From positions 74,964 to 138,963 of the forward strand of contig CAMCLK010000002.1 in NCBI GenBank assembly GCA_945875585.1: a stretch of DNA of 64,000 nucleotides, written 5' to 3'. This stretch comes from Candidatus Kuenenia stuttgartensis (GTDB taxonomy: Bacteria; Planctomycetota; Planctomycetia; Gemmatales; Gemmataceae). This document shows, in pieces, positions 9,502 to 18,651 of the stretch. The notes under the pieces were generated by a model, which was not told the DNA's origin, did no database searches, and saw only the letters and a list, made by a program, of their open reading frames with translations. How positions within the stretch are numbered: the stretch's first letter is position 1; the number at the start of each line of letters is the position of its first letter. A program made the position numbers and the translations under genes.

Positions 9502-12500
9502 AGCCTTATCGACAGCCGATGCCGCATGGCGGACCAGCAATGCCCTGAAAAGTGGAGCGTCTAAGTCGCTTGGCCTCTGGAAGACCAAGCGGCAGATGTC
9601 GTCGACTTCACGGTCCGAGGAAATCTCCCGCTCGGATCCAAGCCCTGCAAGGTGCCCCAGATTCAACCCGCCCTTTGCCCCGGCGAGGCGGCATTCGAGT
9701 CCGCTTGGATCTTTGGTTTTCAGTGTAAGCCAGATCCTTCTTCTGCCGGGAATACGGCCCGTTATTGTGTCGCGTGAATCAAATTCAAAATCCAGACTCG
9801 GTACTGCCTCTCGCAGGAGAGTCATGATGGCTGGAAGCAGGCTAGCGTCCCATTGGCGTGGTGCACCAATTGGAAAGCCCTTAGCGTTGGTGTGCCAAGC
9901 TTCCCCCATCAATTTCCATGGCATTAGAACTTCAGGCTTTTCGCGCAGTTTGTCGAGCTGCGCCAAATACGACTTGGCTGCCTGTTCCAGAAATGAACGG
10001 AAGGCAGGCGTGTTCACTTCGCTCATTCGATGAACCAGCAGAGTAACCGATTGCCATGGTTGTGTTTTCATGGCGGCGACGCGGACGCGTGGTTCGTTGC
10101 CATATATCTGGAGGCCCTCAGTCTTGTTAAGCGGGGTTATCCCCAGTTTCGTTTCAAGTTCGGATGCATCGAATGTGCCGCGTCCGACCCGGAAAACAAG
10201 CTTTACCAACCACTCCATACCTGTCATGGCATGGCAGAACCACGAGTCAGGTTTTCCGGGGGCAGTAATCTCGACTACTTGGCGCTCGTTCCAGTCGAGC
10301 GGTGCCAAACCCTTTATTGCAGCGCAAAGGGATTCAAGGTGTGCCAGAATTTCTCCTTCCCAGCGACAGGGCTTACCATCCGCTGTCAGGCGATCTTTCA
10401 GGTGCCATGTGCGGCCATCTACTTTCCACGGCATCGGAGCGTCTGCCCCGATAATCTCGGACTCTGTTTCATGAACTAATTCGAGTGGCGGTTGTTCAGT
10501 TTTCAGCCGCTCGCGGTGTGGGCCCGCTTTGAGGACCGGTCCTAAATATCGTGCCGTATGTGATTCAACCAGTTTGGTTGGCTTTGTTTCAGCAGGGTCC
10601 AGTTCTGTCCAGCGCTTGGCAACAATCGATTCAGGACTTCCCTGAGCGACGACTGTACCGCCCCCAGGGCCTGCTTCGGGTCCTAGGTCGATAACCCAGT
10701 CGGCGTTTTTAATGACGTCGAGGTTGTGCTCCACAACCAGTACGGTATTTCCTTGATCGACAAGTCGGTGAAGCACGAACAAAAGCTTTTCGATGTCTGA
10801 AAAGTGAAGGCCAGTGGTAGGCTCATCGAGGATGTAGAGAGTCTTGCCGGTGGAGGGCCGTGCTAATTCTGTAGCCAGCTTCACGCGTTGGGCTTCTCCC
10901 CCAGAAAGTGTGGGAGCAGGCTGGCCCAGTTCAAGGTATCCCAGGCCGACATCAGCAAGCGTTTGAACGGCTCGCCTTACCTTGGGGATGCTGCCAAAGA
11001 ATTCGAGTGCCTCATCAACACGCATGGATAAAACATCGGAAATTGACTTGCCTTTATATTTTACAGCGAGAGTTTCCGCATTGAAACGCTTGCCACAGCA
11101 TGCTTCGCATTCGACCCAGACATCGGGCAGAAAGTGCATTTCGATTTTGCGCTGGCCATTTCCTTCGCATGTTTCGCATCTTCCGCCTGGCTTGTTGAAC
11201 GAAAAGCGGCGGGGTTGCCAGCCGCGCACACGCGATTCAGGCATTTTTGCGAATAATTCACGAATCAAATCGAACAATCCCGTGTATGTCGCGGCATTCG
11301 ACAACGGAGAATTACCGATAGGGTCTTGTCCGACATCTATGACCTTATCGATATGTTCGCAACCCAGAATGTTGTCAACAGATGCAGCCGGGGTGATGGC
11401 GCGGTGTAGACGGCGCAGCAAGGTGTCGCGCAGGACTTCGTTGACGAGCGAGCTTTTTCCCGATCCACTGACACCTGTCACCGCTACAAAGCAACCCAAG
11501 GGAATTGCCAATCTGATGTTTTTGAGATTGTTCTGGCGCGCTCCGACTATTGCAAGGGTTCGCAGCGGGGAAGTATGGCGTCTGGTTGCTGGTACCGGCA
11601 ATGCTTTGTCGCCTGTCAAGTACTGGCCGGTTGGAGAAACCCCGGATTTCAGCATCGCGGCCGGGATTCCCGCGGCCACAATCTGGCCACCTTCCTTGCC
11701 AGCACCCGGCCCGAAGTCGACCAAGTAGTCGGCATCGAGAATCACTTCTCGCTCATGCTCGACAATAATCAAAGTGTTGCCAAGGTCACGCAGATGCCTG
11801 AGCGCATCAAGTAGGAGGCGATTATCACGTGGATGCAGGCCGATGGTTGGTTCATCTAAGACATACAGGACTCCAGTCAGGCCGCTTCCAATCTGGCTGG
11901 CCAGTCTGATGCGCTGAGACTCACCCCCGGAAAGGGTTGGGGCAGGGCGGTCGAGTGACAAATAGTGCAATCCGGTAGATACAAGAAATCCAAGGCGATT
12001 CGTGATTTCACGAACAAGATCACTGGCGACAGCAGGATGATTTCCTGAAGTTGCATATTCCGTGAAAATGGCAAGCGATTTTGCCAGCTCCAAATTTTGC
12101 AGTTCAGCCATGTTGAAGCTGGTGGCACCAAGGGACAGGCGGCACGCCGCAGGTTCCGGACGTAGCCTAGCCCCGCGGCAGGCGCCACATGGAACTTCCC
12201 CGACCAAGGCATCGAGCCTTTCACGTATGGCGGGGCTTGAGCGAGCCAATTGTGCCATGGCAGGGTTGAGACCCCGGTACTGGAATTGTGCTCCCGCGAG
12301 AATTCCCGACGCTTCAATCCACTCCTCGCCGCAACCATCAATAACCATGATCTTTGCACTATTTGACAAATCTTCCCATGGCGTATTGAGGTCGAAACCT
12401 CCATGCCGAGCCAGCGACTGGGCCATTGATTCGAAGGCAGGATCTTCTTTTAGGTCGGGCCAAGCAGCCAGTGCACCATCGGCAAGACTGCTGCCGCGGT

Positions 12501-15500
12501 CCCGGAATACAAGATTAGTCTGCGTCCCCTTTTGAACCCCCAGTCCTTCGCATGATTGGCACCAACCAAGAGGGCTATTAAACGAGAAATGGTGCGGGTT
12601 GAGTCTCTCGTATCCGCGGCCGCATTGCGGGCACGACAGAATCCGGCTGTACTGCTCCACCAGCCATGATGTTTCCGGAATCCGGTCATCCACACGAATG
12701 ACACGCATCACACCTTTGCCAAGTCCTAGTGCTTTTTCAATGCTGTCAGCCATTCTGGAGCGTTGTACTGAACGTATCACCAGTCGATCGACAACAACTT
12801 CAATCGCGTGCTTTCTGCGGTGGTCGATTGCGGGCGCTTCATCGATCGAACACGTAACGCCATCAATTCGAACGCGGGTGTATCCGTCTCGGCGAAGGGA
12901 ATCGAGGAGTTCCTGATGCGTTTCCTGCCCACGGCGATCGATAGGGGATGCAATGTGAATACGGGAATCAGGTGGCATGGCCTGAACTGCTGCGATGATT
13001 TCGTCGGTGGAGCGTGCGCCAACCGGAACCTGGCAACGAGGGCAGTGCAGGGTGCCCAAGCGAGAATACAGGACGCGCAAATAGTCGTGAATTTCTGTGA
13101 CGGTTGCAACAGTGGACCTTGGAGACCTGCTGGTGGTTTTTTGCTCGATGCTGATTGCAGGGCTTAGCCCTGTGATCTGGTCAAAGCGGGGTTTGCCAAC
13201 TTGTCCGAGGAATTGCCTTGCGTAGCTCGACAATGATTCCATGTAGCGGCGTTGCCCTTCCGCATAAATGGTGTCCAACGCAAGAGACGATTTTCCAGAT
13301 CCGCTTGGGCCACAGAATACCGAGGTTTTTCCGCGTGGTATTTCAAGGTCAAGGTGCGCCAGATTGTGTTGGGAGGCGCCTCGAACAACCAATCGATCCA
13401 TGGGTTCAGCAATAACTTTGGTGCGATTTTTTGCCAATGCCTGCTTGCCCTTTTTGGCGGGGCGGCGAATCCCAAGCACTGGAGCCAAGGCCATTCCTGT
13501 GTGTGATTCTGGATGGCGAGAAACGGTTTCGGGCGTCCCTTCAACAACTATTTCGCCGCCACCTCCTCCACCATCTGGTCCCATATCGATAATCCAGTCG
13601 GCGGTTTTGATGACATCGAGATTATGTTCGATAACAACAACTGTATTACCTGCATCGACAAGGCGTTGGAGGACTTCGAGAAGCTTGCGGATATCTTCAA
13701 AATGCAAGCCTGTTGTTGGCTCATCAAGTATGTACAGCGTGCGTCCGGTATCCCGCCTGCTGAGTTCACGCGCCAACTTCACGCGTTGTGCTTCTCCGCC
13801 CGAAAGTGTTGGGGCGGGTTGTCCCAAATGAATGTAATCAAGGCCGACAGCAGCAAGGGTGGCAAGAATGGTGCGAGCCTTTGGTACCGATTCAAAATGG
13901 GCTAATGCCGTGGCAACATCCATTTCTAAAATATCGTGAATGCTTTTGCCTTTGAATTTTACCTGAAGTGTCTCGTGGTTGTATCGTTTGCCTTCGCAGA
14001 CAGGGCATTTAAGCCATACGTCGGCCAGAAAATCCATTTCCAGCTTGGTGGAGCCATTTCCTTCGCACGATTCACAACGTCCGCCCGGACGGTTGAAACT
14101 GAATCTTCCCGCGGTGAAACCACGTGCTTTGGCTTCGGTGGTGAGTGCAAACATCTCGCGGATTTGATCGAAAAGCTTGATATAGGTCGCTGGATTTGAG
14201 CGCGGGGTACGGCCGATGGGTGACTGATCAATGCAGATGACTTTGTCGATATGGTCTGTGCCTTCGATTGTGTCATGTAGTCCCGCACGATCTTTGGTCG
14301 CGCTGCCCTCTTCGCCTTCAGCATCAGCGTCGGTTGCCGCCAGTGCGTTGCGCAGGATATCGTTGACAAGCGAGCTTTTTCCAGAACCGCTGGCTCCTGT
14401 CACGCAAAGGAATGTGCCTAACGGAAATCGTGCATTAATGTTTTTCAGGTTATGGTGGCGCGCGCCCCGAATGGTGATGGCGTGTCCGTTGCCAGGCCTT
14501 CTTTCTGGCGGAATGGGAATAACCATTCGCCCTGAAAGGTACTGGGCTGTCAGGCTATCGGGATGATTCAGGATGGAGGGAAGGGGGCCTTCAGCCACAA
14601 CCTGGCCGCCCCGAATTCCCGGGCCCGGGCCAAAATCCACAACCCAGTCGGCCGCACGCATGGTGTCTTCATCGTGCTCGACAACAATGACTGTGTTTCC
14701 GAGATCCCTTAGGCGAAGGAGGCTTTGGATGAGCCGATCGTTATCGCGTGGATGAAGACCAATGCTTGGTTCATCGAGGATGTAAAGCACTCCAACCAAA
14801 CCGCAGCCGATCTGCCCCGCTAGGCGAATACGCTGGGCTTCACCTCCTGAAAGTGTTGGAGCAGAGCGCTCAAGTGTCAGGTAGTGGAGTCCAACATCCA
14901 TGAGGAACTGGACACGACCGCGGATTTCTTTGATGAGTTCCGAGGCAATAGTGCGTCTTCGCAAGTCGAGATTTTGCGACATGCCGCCGCGCTCAGGTTC
15001 AAGCCACGCTGAAACTTGGCTCATAGGCCACGATTCGAGGTCTGGTAGGGTGATATTGGCAACACGTGCCGCACGGGCCTGCGCATTGAGCCGAGCCCCA
15101 GAGCATGTGTCACAGTGACGAACCCGCATATATTTTTCTAGTTGCATGCGGCGCGGGCCAGATGCAACCTTTCGGAAACCGGCCATCAACTGGGGAATAA
15201 CACCCTCCCAAGTGCCACCATGCTTCCAGACCGTGCCTCCCCGTTGCTTCCACTCATAGGTAATGTGGCGGTCACCCGAACCGTGGAGAATCCAGTTGCG
15301 ATGCTCAGTGGGAAGATCTTTCCAAGGCGTTTTCAGATTGATACCCAACGAGGTTGCAACGCCCTCATAGATATGTCTCCGCCATCGCCCCATTGCGGTT
15401 AGCTTCCCCAGAATAGCAATGGCACCTGTCCGCAGACTCAAGCTTTCATCGGGAACGAGAAGCTCAGGGTCAAATGCATGGCGCTTTCCAAGGCCGTCGC

Positions 15501-16401
15501 AATCACGGCACATACCTGCCGGGCTGTTGAAACTGAACATTTGCGGAGTGGGTTCCGCGTAGCTGACACCACAACTGGAGCAGGCATGATTGGACGAAAA
15601 AAGCATGTCTTCAGTCGGTTTTTCGCGGGATGCAGATGCCGGCCGTGAGCTATCTTCAGTGAGGACGGAAACAACCATTTCGCCCTTACCAAGCCCCAGA
15701 GCGGCTTCCATCGCTTCCGCCAGACGCGACCTGTCAGACGGCTGCACGCGGAGGCGATCAACCACCACCTCAATATGATGTTTGATCCGCCTGTCTAAGC
15801 GTGGATCTTCTTCCAATCTTGAGACTTCTCCATCGATTCGAACACGGAGATACCCTTTCTTGCGCAAGTCTTCAAAAAGATCCTTGAATTCGCCTTTTTG
15901 TCCTTTAACAAGGGGGGCTAGTATCAGAACTGGAGTGCCATGTGGAAGTGATTCAACACGGGCCAAGATCTGTTCGCGTCCCTGACCCGCAATCGGCTTG
16001 TTGCATGTGGGGCAGTAGCCATCACCAACGCGTGCAAACAAAACCCGAAGGAAGTCGTGGATTTCTGTGATGGTGCCAACGGTAGAACGTGGGTTTCGAC
16101 TGGCAGCTTTTTGCTGGATGCTGATGGAGGGGCTAAGTCCCGCCAGGAGATCGACATCGGGTTTGGGAAGTTGCCCCAAAAATTGCCGAGCATAGCTGGA
16201 TAGTGATTCGACGTAACGACGCTGGCCCTCAGCATAGAGCGTGTCAAAAGCCAGTGAGGATTTGCCAGAGCCTGATACCCCTGTGAAAACAATCAGTTTT
16301 CCTTTGGGTAGGTCAAGATTGATGCCACGCAGATTATGCTCACGAGCACCCCTGATGGCAAGAATGGGGGCGTCGTCGGGTGCCAGTGATGTCTGCTTCA
16401 T
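9493..16401 (-). CDS. uvrA: Double UvrA: two excinuclease ABC subunit A copies fused, plus C-terminal extension
   Basis: UvrA is the ATP-dependent damage-recognition subunit of nucleotide excision repair. Normal UvrA is about 940-960 residues; this protein has 2302. Copy 1 covers about 1-1000 and copy 2 starts at about residue 1001. All four ABC cassettes look intact: Walker A GVSGSGKSS, GASGSGKSS, GPSGSGKSS and GVSGSGKSS; four TLSGGE signatures; four Walker B segments of the ILDEP type. Both copies keep the zinc-binding Cys pairs (CPTC, CSSC, CDTC, CESC in copy 1; CPRC, CPQC, CGAC, CETC in copy 2). Residues from about 1960 to 2302 form an extra region not found in ordinary UvrA, with two related repeats starting MPWK at 1990 and 2160. 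One polypeptide could supply what is normally a UvrA dimer. No uvrB or uvrC is in the window. Confidence 0.95.
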   Translation of the reverse strand: MKQTSLAPDDAPILAIRGAREHNLRGINLDLPKGKLIVFTGVSGSGKSSLAFDTLYAEGQRRYVESLSSYARQFLGQLPKPDVDLLAGLSPSISIQQKAASRNPRSTVGTITEIHDFLRVLFARVGDGYCPTCNKPIAGQGREQILARVESLPHGTPVLILAPLVKGQKGEFKDLFEDLRKKGYLRVRIDGEVSRLEEDPRLDRRIKHHIEVVVDRLRVQPSDRSRLAEAMEAALGLGKGEMVVSVLTEDSSRPASASREKPTEDMLFSSNHACSSCGVSYAEPTPQMFSFNSPAGMCRDCDGLGKRHAFDPELLVPDESLSLRTGAIAILGKLTAMGRWRRHIYEGVATSLGINLKTPWKDLPTEHRNWILHGSGDRHITYEWKQRGGTVWKHGGTWEGVIPQLMAGFRKVASGPRRMQLEKYMRVRHCDTCSGARLNAQARAARVANITLPDLESWPMSQVSAWLEPERGGMSQNLDLRRRTIASELIKEIRGRVQFLMDVGLHYLTLERSAPTLSGGEAQRIRLAGQIGCGLVGVLYILDEPSIGLHPRDNDRLIQSLLRLRDLGNTVIVVEHDEDTMRAADWVVDFGPGPGIRGGQVVAEGPLPSILNHPDSLTAQYLSGRMVIPIPPERRPGNGHAITIRGARHHNLKNINARFPLGTFLCVTGASGSGKSSLVNDILRNALAATDADAEGEEGSATKDRAGLHDTIEGTDHIDKVICIDQSPIGRTPRSNPATYIKLFDQIREMFALTTEAKARGFTAGRFSFNRPGGRCESCEGNGSTKLEMDFLADVWLKCPVCEGKRYNHETLQVKFKGKSIHDILEMDVATALAHFESVPKARTILATLAAVGLDYIHLGQPAPTLSGGEAQRVKLARELSRRDTGRTLYILDEPTTGLHFEDIRKLLEVLQRLVDAGNTVVVIEHNLDVIKTADWIIDMGPDGGGGGGEIVVEGTPETVSRHPESHTGMALAPVLGIRRPAKKGKQALAKNRTKVIAEPMDRLVVRGASQHNLAHLDLEIPRGKTSVFCGPSGSGKSSLALDTIYAEGQRRYMESLSSYARQFLGQVGKPRFDQITGLSPAISIEQKTTSRSPRSTVATVTEIHDYLRVLYSRLGTLHCPRCQVPVGARSTDEIIAAVQAMPPDSRIHIASPIDRRGQETHQELLDSLRRDGYTRVRIDGVTCSIDEAPAIDHRRKHAIEVVVDRLVIRSVQRSRMADSIEKALGLGKGVMRVIRVDDRIPETSWLVEQYSRILSCPQCGRGYERLNPHHFSFNSPLGWCQSCEGLGVQKGTQTNLVFRDRGSSLADGALAAWPDLKEDPAFESMAQSLARHGGFDLNTPWEDLSNSAKIMVIDGCGEEWIEASGILAGAQFQYRGLNPAMAQLARSSPAIRERLDALVGEVPCGACRGARLRPEPAACRLSLGATSFNMAELQNLELAKSLAIFTEYATSGNHPAVASDLVREITNRLGFLVSTGLHYLSLDRPAPTLSGGESQRIRLASQIGSGLTGVLYVLDEPTIGLHPRDNRLLLDALRHLRDLGNTLIIVEHEREVILDADYLVDFGPGAGKEGGQIVAAGIPAAMLKSGVSPTGQYLTGDKALPVPATRRHTSPLRTLAIVGARQNNLKNIRLAIPLGCFVAVTGVSGSGKSSLVNEVLRDTLLRRLHRAITPAASVDNILGCEHIDKVIDVGQDPIGNSPLSNAATYTGLFDLIRELFAKMPESRVRGWQPRRFSFNKPGGRCETCEGNGQRKIEMHFLPDVWVECEACCGKRFNAETLAVKYKGKSISDVLSMRVDEALEFFGSIPKVRRAVQTLADVGLGYLELGQPAPTLSGGEAQRVKLATELARPSTGKTLYILDEPTTGLHFSDIEKLLFVLHRLVDQGNTVLVVEHNLDVIKNADWVIDLGPEAGPGGGTVVAQGSPESIVAKRWTELDPAETKPTKLVESHTARYLGPVLKAGPHRERLKTEQPPLELVHETESEIIGADAPMPWKVDGRTWHLKDRLTADGKPCRWEGEILAHLESLCAAIKGLAPLDWNERQVVEITAPGKPDSWFCHAMTGMEWLVKLVFRVGRGTFDASELETKLGITPLNKTEGLQIYGNEPRVRVAAMKTQPWQSVTLLVHRMSEVNTPAFRSFLEQAAKSYLAQLDKLREKPEVLMPWKLMGEAWHTNAKGFPIGAPRQWDASLLPAIMTLLREAVPSLDFEFDSRDTITGRIPGRRRIWLTLKTKDPSGLECRLAGAKGGLNLGHLAGLGSEREISSDREVDDICRLVFQRPSDLDAPLFRALLVRHAASAVDKASV

Positions 16402-16523
16402 GAACTGATCAGTCCTGTCAGTCGCGGATTCGGTTCCATGGAGTATGTTAGGGAAGGGAGGGCCGGATTTTTTTGACGTGTTGTTTGATAACTGTCAGAC
16501 TTTTGCTGGCGCTGCTTGAATAT

Positions 16524-16548
16524 GGAACTAATTGAGGGCTTGGCCGTC
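16524..16548 (+). promoter_or_regulatory. Candidate ECF sigma promoter (GGAAC-N16-CGTC)
   Basis: GGAAC at 16524-16528 and CGTC at 16545-16548 are separated by 16 bases, the classical layout of promoters used by many ECF sigma factors. It lies just upstream of an ECF sigma gene, which suggests autoregulation. The predicted transcript would start near 16555, leaving only about 11 bases before the ATG at 16566. Confidence 0.5.
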
Positions 16549-16565
16549 TATTCAATTGGTGCAGG

Positions 16566-17207
16566 ATGAACCCCGCTTCGACTGACACAGGACCATCGGT
16601 GGGCATCGCCCCTGATATGGACTCGCCCGGCGAGCAAGAATTGCTAAACCGGGCACGGTCTGGCGACGCTGACTCGTTTTGTTTATTGGTGGCCCAGCAT
16701 CAGTCCAGACTTTTTACATGTGTTTACCGCATGCTAGGGCACATGGAAGATGCTCAGGACGTGGTTCAGGAGGCATTCTTGAACGCCTATCTTTCCTTGA
16801 GCCAGTTCAAAGGTGATGCGCGTTTTTTTACGTGGATCTACAGAATTGCACTGAATGCTGCCATTTCACACCGGCGCAAAGCTATGCACCGAATCAATGC
16901 TCGAATGATTCCAATCGATGAGTCTGGCTCAGGGTTTGATCCGCAGGCCGCCGAAATCCCTGCCGATGCAGGCCTTATTTTTGAAGATAATTCGCGCCAA
17001 CTGCATGCAGCTCTTGATCGGCTTAGCCCGGATCATCGGGCAGTGCTGGTGATGAAGGATATGGAAGACATGCGCTACGAAAGCATGGCGGAAATACTTG
17101 AGGTTCCTATTGGCACCATTCGCAGTCGCCTCCATCGTGCCAGGCTGGAATTGAGATCCATTCTGGAACAGGAAACCGACAGCGGCAATCGGGGGGAACT
17201 GTCATGA
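16566..17207 (+). CDS. ECF-family RNA polymerase sigma factor
   Basis: A 213-residue sigma-70 family protein with only regions 2 and 4, as in ECF factors. Region 2 has the DAQDVVQEAFLNAY core-binding and DNA-melting helices and FFTWIYRIALNAA. Region 4 is the C-terminal helix-turn-helix around DMRYESMAEIL and GTIRSRLHRAR. A 30-residue leader precedes region 2. The gene overlaps the next one by 4 bp (ATGA), so the pair is translationally coupled. That partner encodes a single-pass membrane protein and is very likely its anti-sigma factor. A matching ECF promoter lies directly upstream. The ribosome site before ATG 16566 is poor, fitting a short-leader transcript. The stimulus is unknown. Confidence 0.93.
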   Translation: MNPASTDTGPSVGIAPDMDSPGEQELLNRARSGDADSFCLLVAQHQSRLFTCVYRMLGHMEDAQDVVQEAFLNAYLSLSQFKGDARFFTWIYRIALNAAISHRRKAMHRINARMIPIDESGSGFDPQAAEIPADAGLIFEDNSRQLHAALDRLSPDHRAVLVMKDMEDMRYESMAEILEVPIGTIRSRLHRARLELRSILEQETDSGNRGELS

Positions 17208-18562
17208 ATCCTAATGACCCAAGGTTAAAGCTGATTACTGCCGGACTTGACGGCGAACTACCGCTACTAGCCCGTCGCCGCCTCAAACGGTTACTCCGTT
17301 CCGATGCCGAAGCCCTTGCGATGTTTGTGGCTCTACGCAATGACAAAAAAATGTTGGCAGGATTTTCGAATCCAGTTCTGCCAGTAGATTTCAGCCGAAC
17401 TGTTGGATTGGTGTTGGCTCAGGCAAAACCCCAGCGTGTTGAAATTTCCCGCGCTCAGAAATCACCAGTTCGCACTACGTTTGTTACGTGGAACAAAGCA
17501 CTGGCGCTTTCAATCATTTGGCTAGTTGGATTGGCGTTTCTTGCCTATTGGATAATCCCCGTTCGCGGTCCTTTGGTTGAATTGGAAAGCAGGGTTGCTG
17601 AATCTACTCCTAGATTTGACGGTAATGAGTCAGTGCAGGGGCTTGCTCCTGAACTTGAAACGTCAGAATTTCCACGCGTAGTTGCCAATGGCGCTGCACC
17701 TGACGTGTGGTCCAATTGGTTAATGCCTGAGCAGGAAACCCGCGCAGCCTCGATATACCCTGCGGAAAAGGCTCCTCAAGTTGAAGCATCTGGTCAATCG
17801 GTTCATGGAAATAACGCTGTTCCAGTTTTGGGGGCACCGGCAGTTAGGCGCAATAATCTGGAAGAATTAAGTCTGTTACTTCCTGCCTCGTTGAGCTGGA
17901 ACGAGCTTTCAGCAGTTCCCAAAACCATGGATGCTGTGATTGGGCAAAGTGGTCCGGTCCAAATTGACCTGCCTTCCGCTGACCCTAACCGTGCCGTTGA
18001 ATTACTGCTAGGAGTTCTTAAAGAATCACGCCGAAGTGTCATGGTCGATGGTCTGGCTATGGATCGCGTGAAGCGTGGGAATATCCGGGCTCATTTCATG
18101 GTGCTTGTTGAAGATGTTAGTTCGTCGCAGCTGGGATCGTTACTGGAGTCGTTGCGAAAAGCCAATGAAAAACAAGGGTTTGGCAAGTCTGGCCAGTTTG
18201 GCCCCAGCCTGATTGTGAGTTCTCCAGACGCCATGCGTAAAAATTTGAGGGCCATGGTTGGCCAAGACTTGCTGGCTGAAACGTTTGTCCGAACCTCGAA
18301 ATCGGTCATTCCTCGTGATCTTGAAGGTGAAACAGCCAAGCAGGCGCTTCAAGCGGTGGAGGGAGGTAGGCCATCCCGTCCTTCTACGGCCACGACACCA
18401 CCCGTTCAGCCAACGGTATTGGTTCTTGCCTACAGTCCATATTACCCAGCAGTTAAAAGCCAACCACAGTCGGCGGAGGTCCGCAAATACTTGGAATCAC
18501 GCGCATCTGGGAAACCCGGTGCTGGTCGTGCTCTTCTGGTATTTCGTGGATGGTCGCAGTAA
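17204..18562 (+). CDS. Probable membrane anti-sigma factor
   Basis: A 452-residue protein encoded directly after the ECF sigma gene with a 4-bp overlap. The N-terminal part (about 1-60; LITAGLDGELPLLARRR...) resembles the short helical anti-sigma domain seen in planctomycete and other anti-sigma factors, but lacks the HxxxCxxC zinc motif. One membrane segment lies at about 95-117, placing roughly 330 residues outside the cytoplasm. The outer part has no domain I recognise, although about 230-350 looks like an alpha/beta fold. It would hold the sigma factor at the membrane until an envelope signal arrives. Gene order and topology support the call; binding itself is inferred. Confidence 0.7.
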   Translation: MNPNDPRLKLITAGLDGELPLLARRRLKRLLRSDAEALAMFVALRNDKKMLAGFSNPVLPVDFSRTVGLVLAQAKPQRVEISRAQKSPVRTTFVTWNKALALSIIWLVGLAFLAYWIIPVRGPLVELESRVAESTPRFDGNESVQGLAPELETSEFPRVVANGAAPDVWSNWLMPEQETRAASIYPAEKAPQVEASGQSVHGNNAVPVLGAPAVRRNNLEELSLLLPASLSWNELSAVPKTMDAVIGQSGPVQIDLPSADPNRAVELLLGVLKESRRSVMVDGLAMDRVKRGNIRAHFMVLVEDVSSSQLGSLLESLRKANEKQGFGKSGQFGPSLIVSSPDAMRKNLRAMVGQDLLAETFVRTSKSVIPRDLEGETAKQALQAVEGGRPSRPSTATTPPVQPTVLVLAYSPYYPAVKSQPQSAEVRKYLESRASGKPGAGRALLVFRGWSQ

Positions 18563-18651
18563 TTCCGTTCGGCCTTGTTTCACACCAGAATTAGTATGAA
18601 GGTGTCACACTTCATCGTGCCATATGCTTTGGCTGATGGGGATATTTGTGA

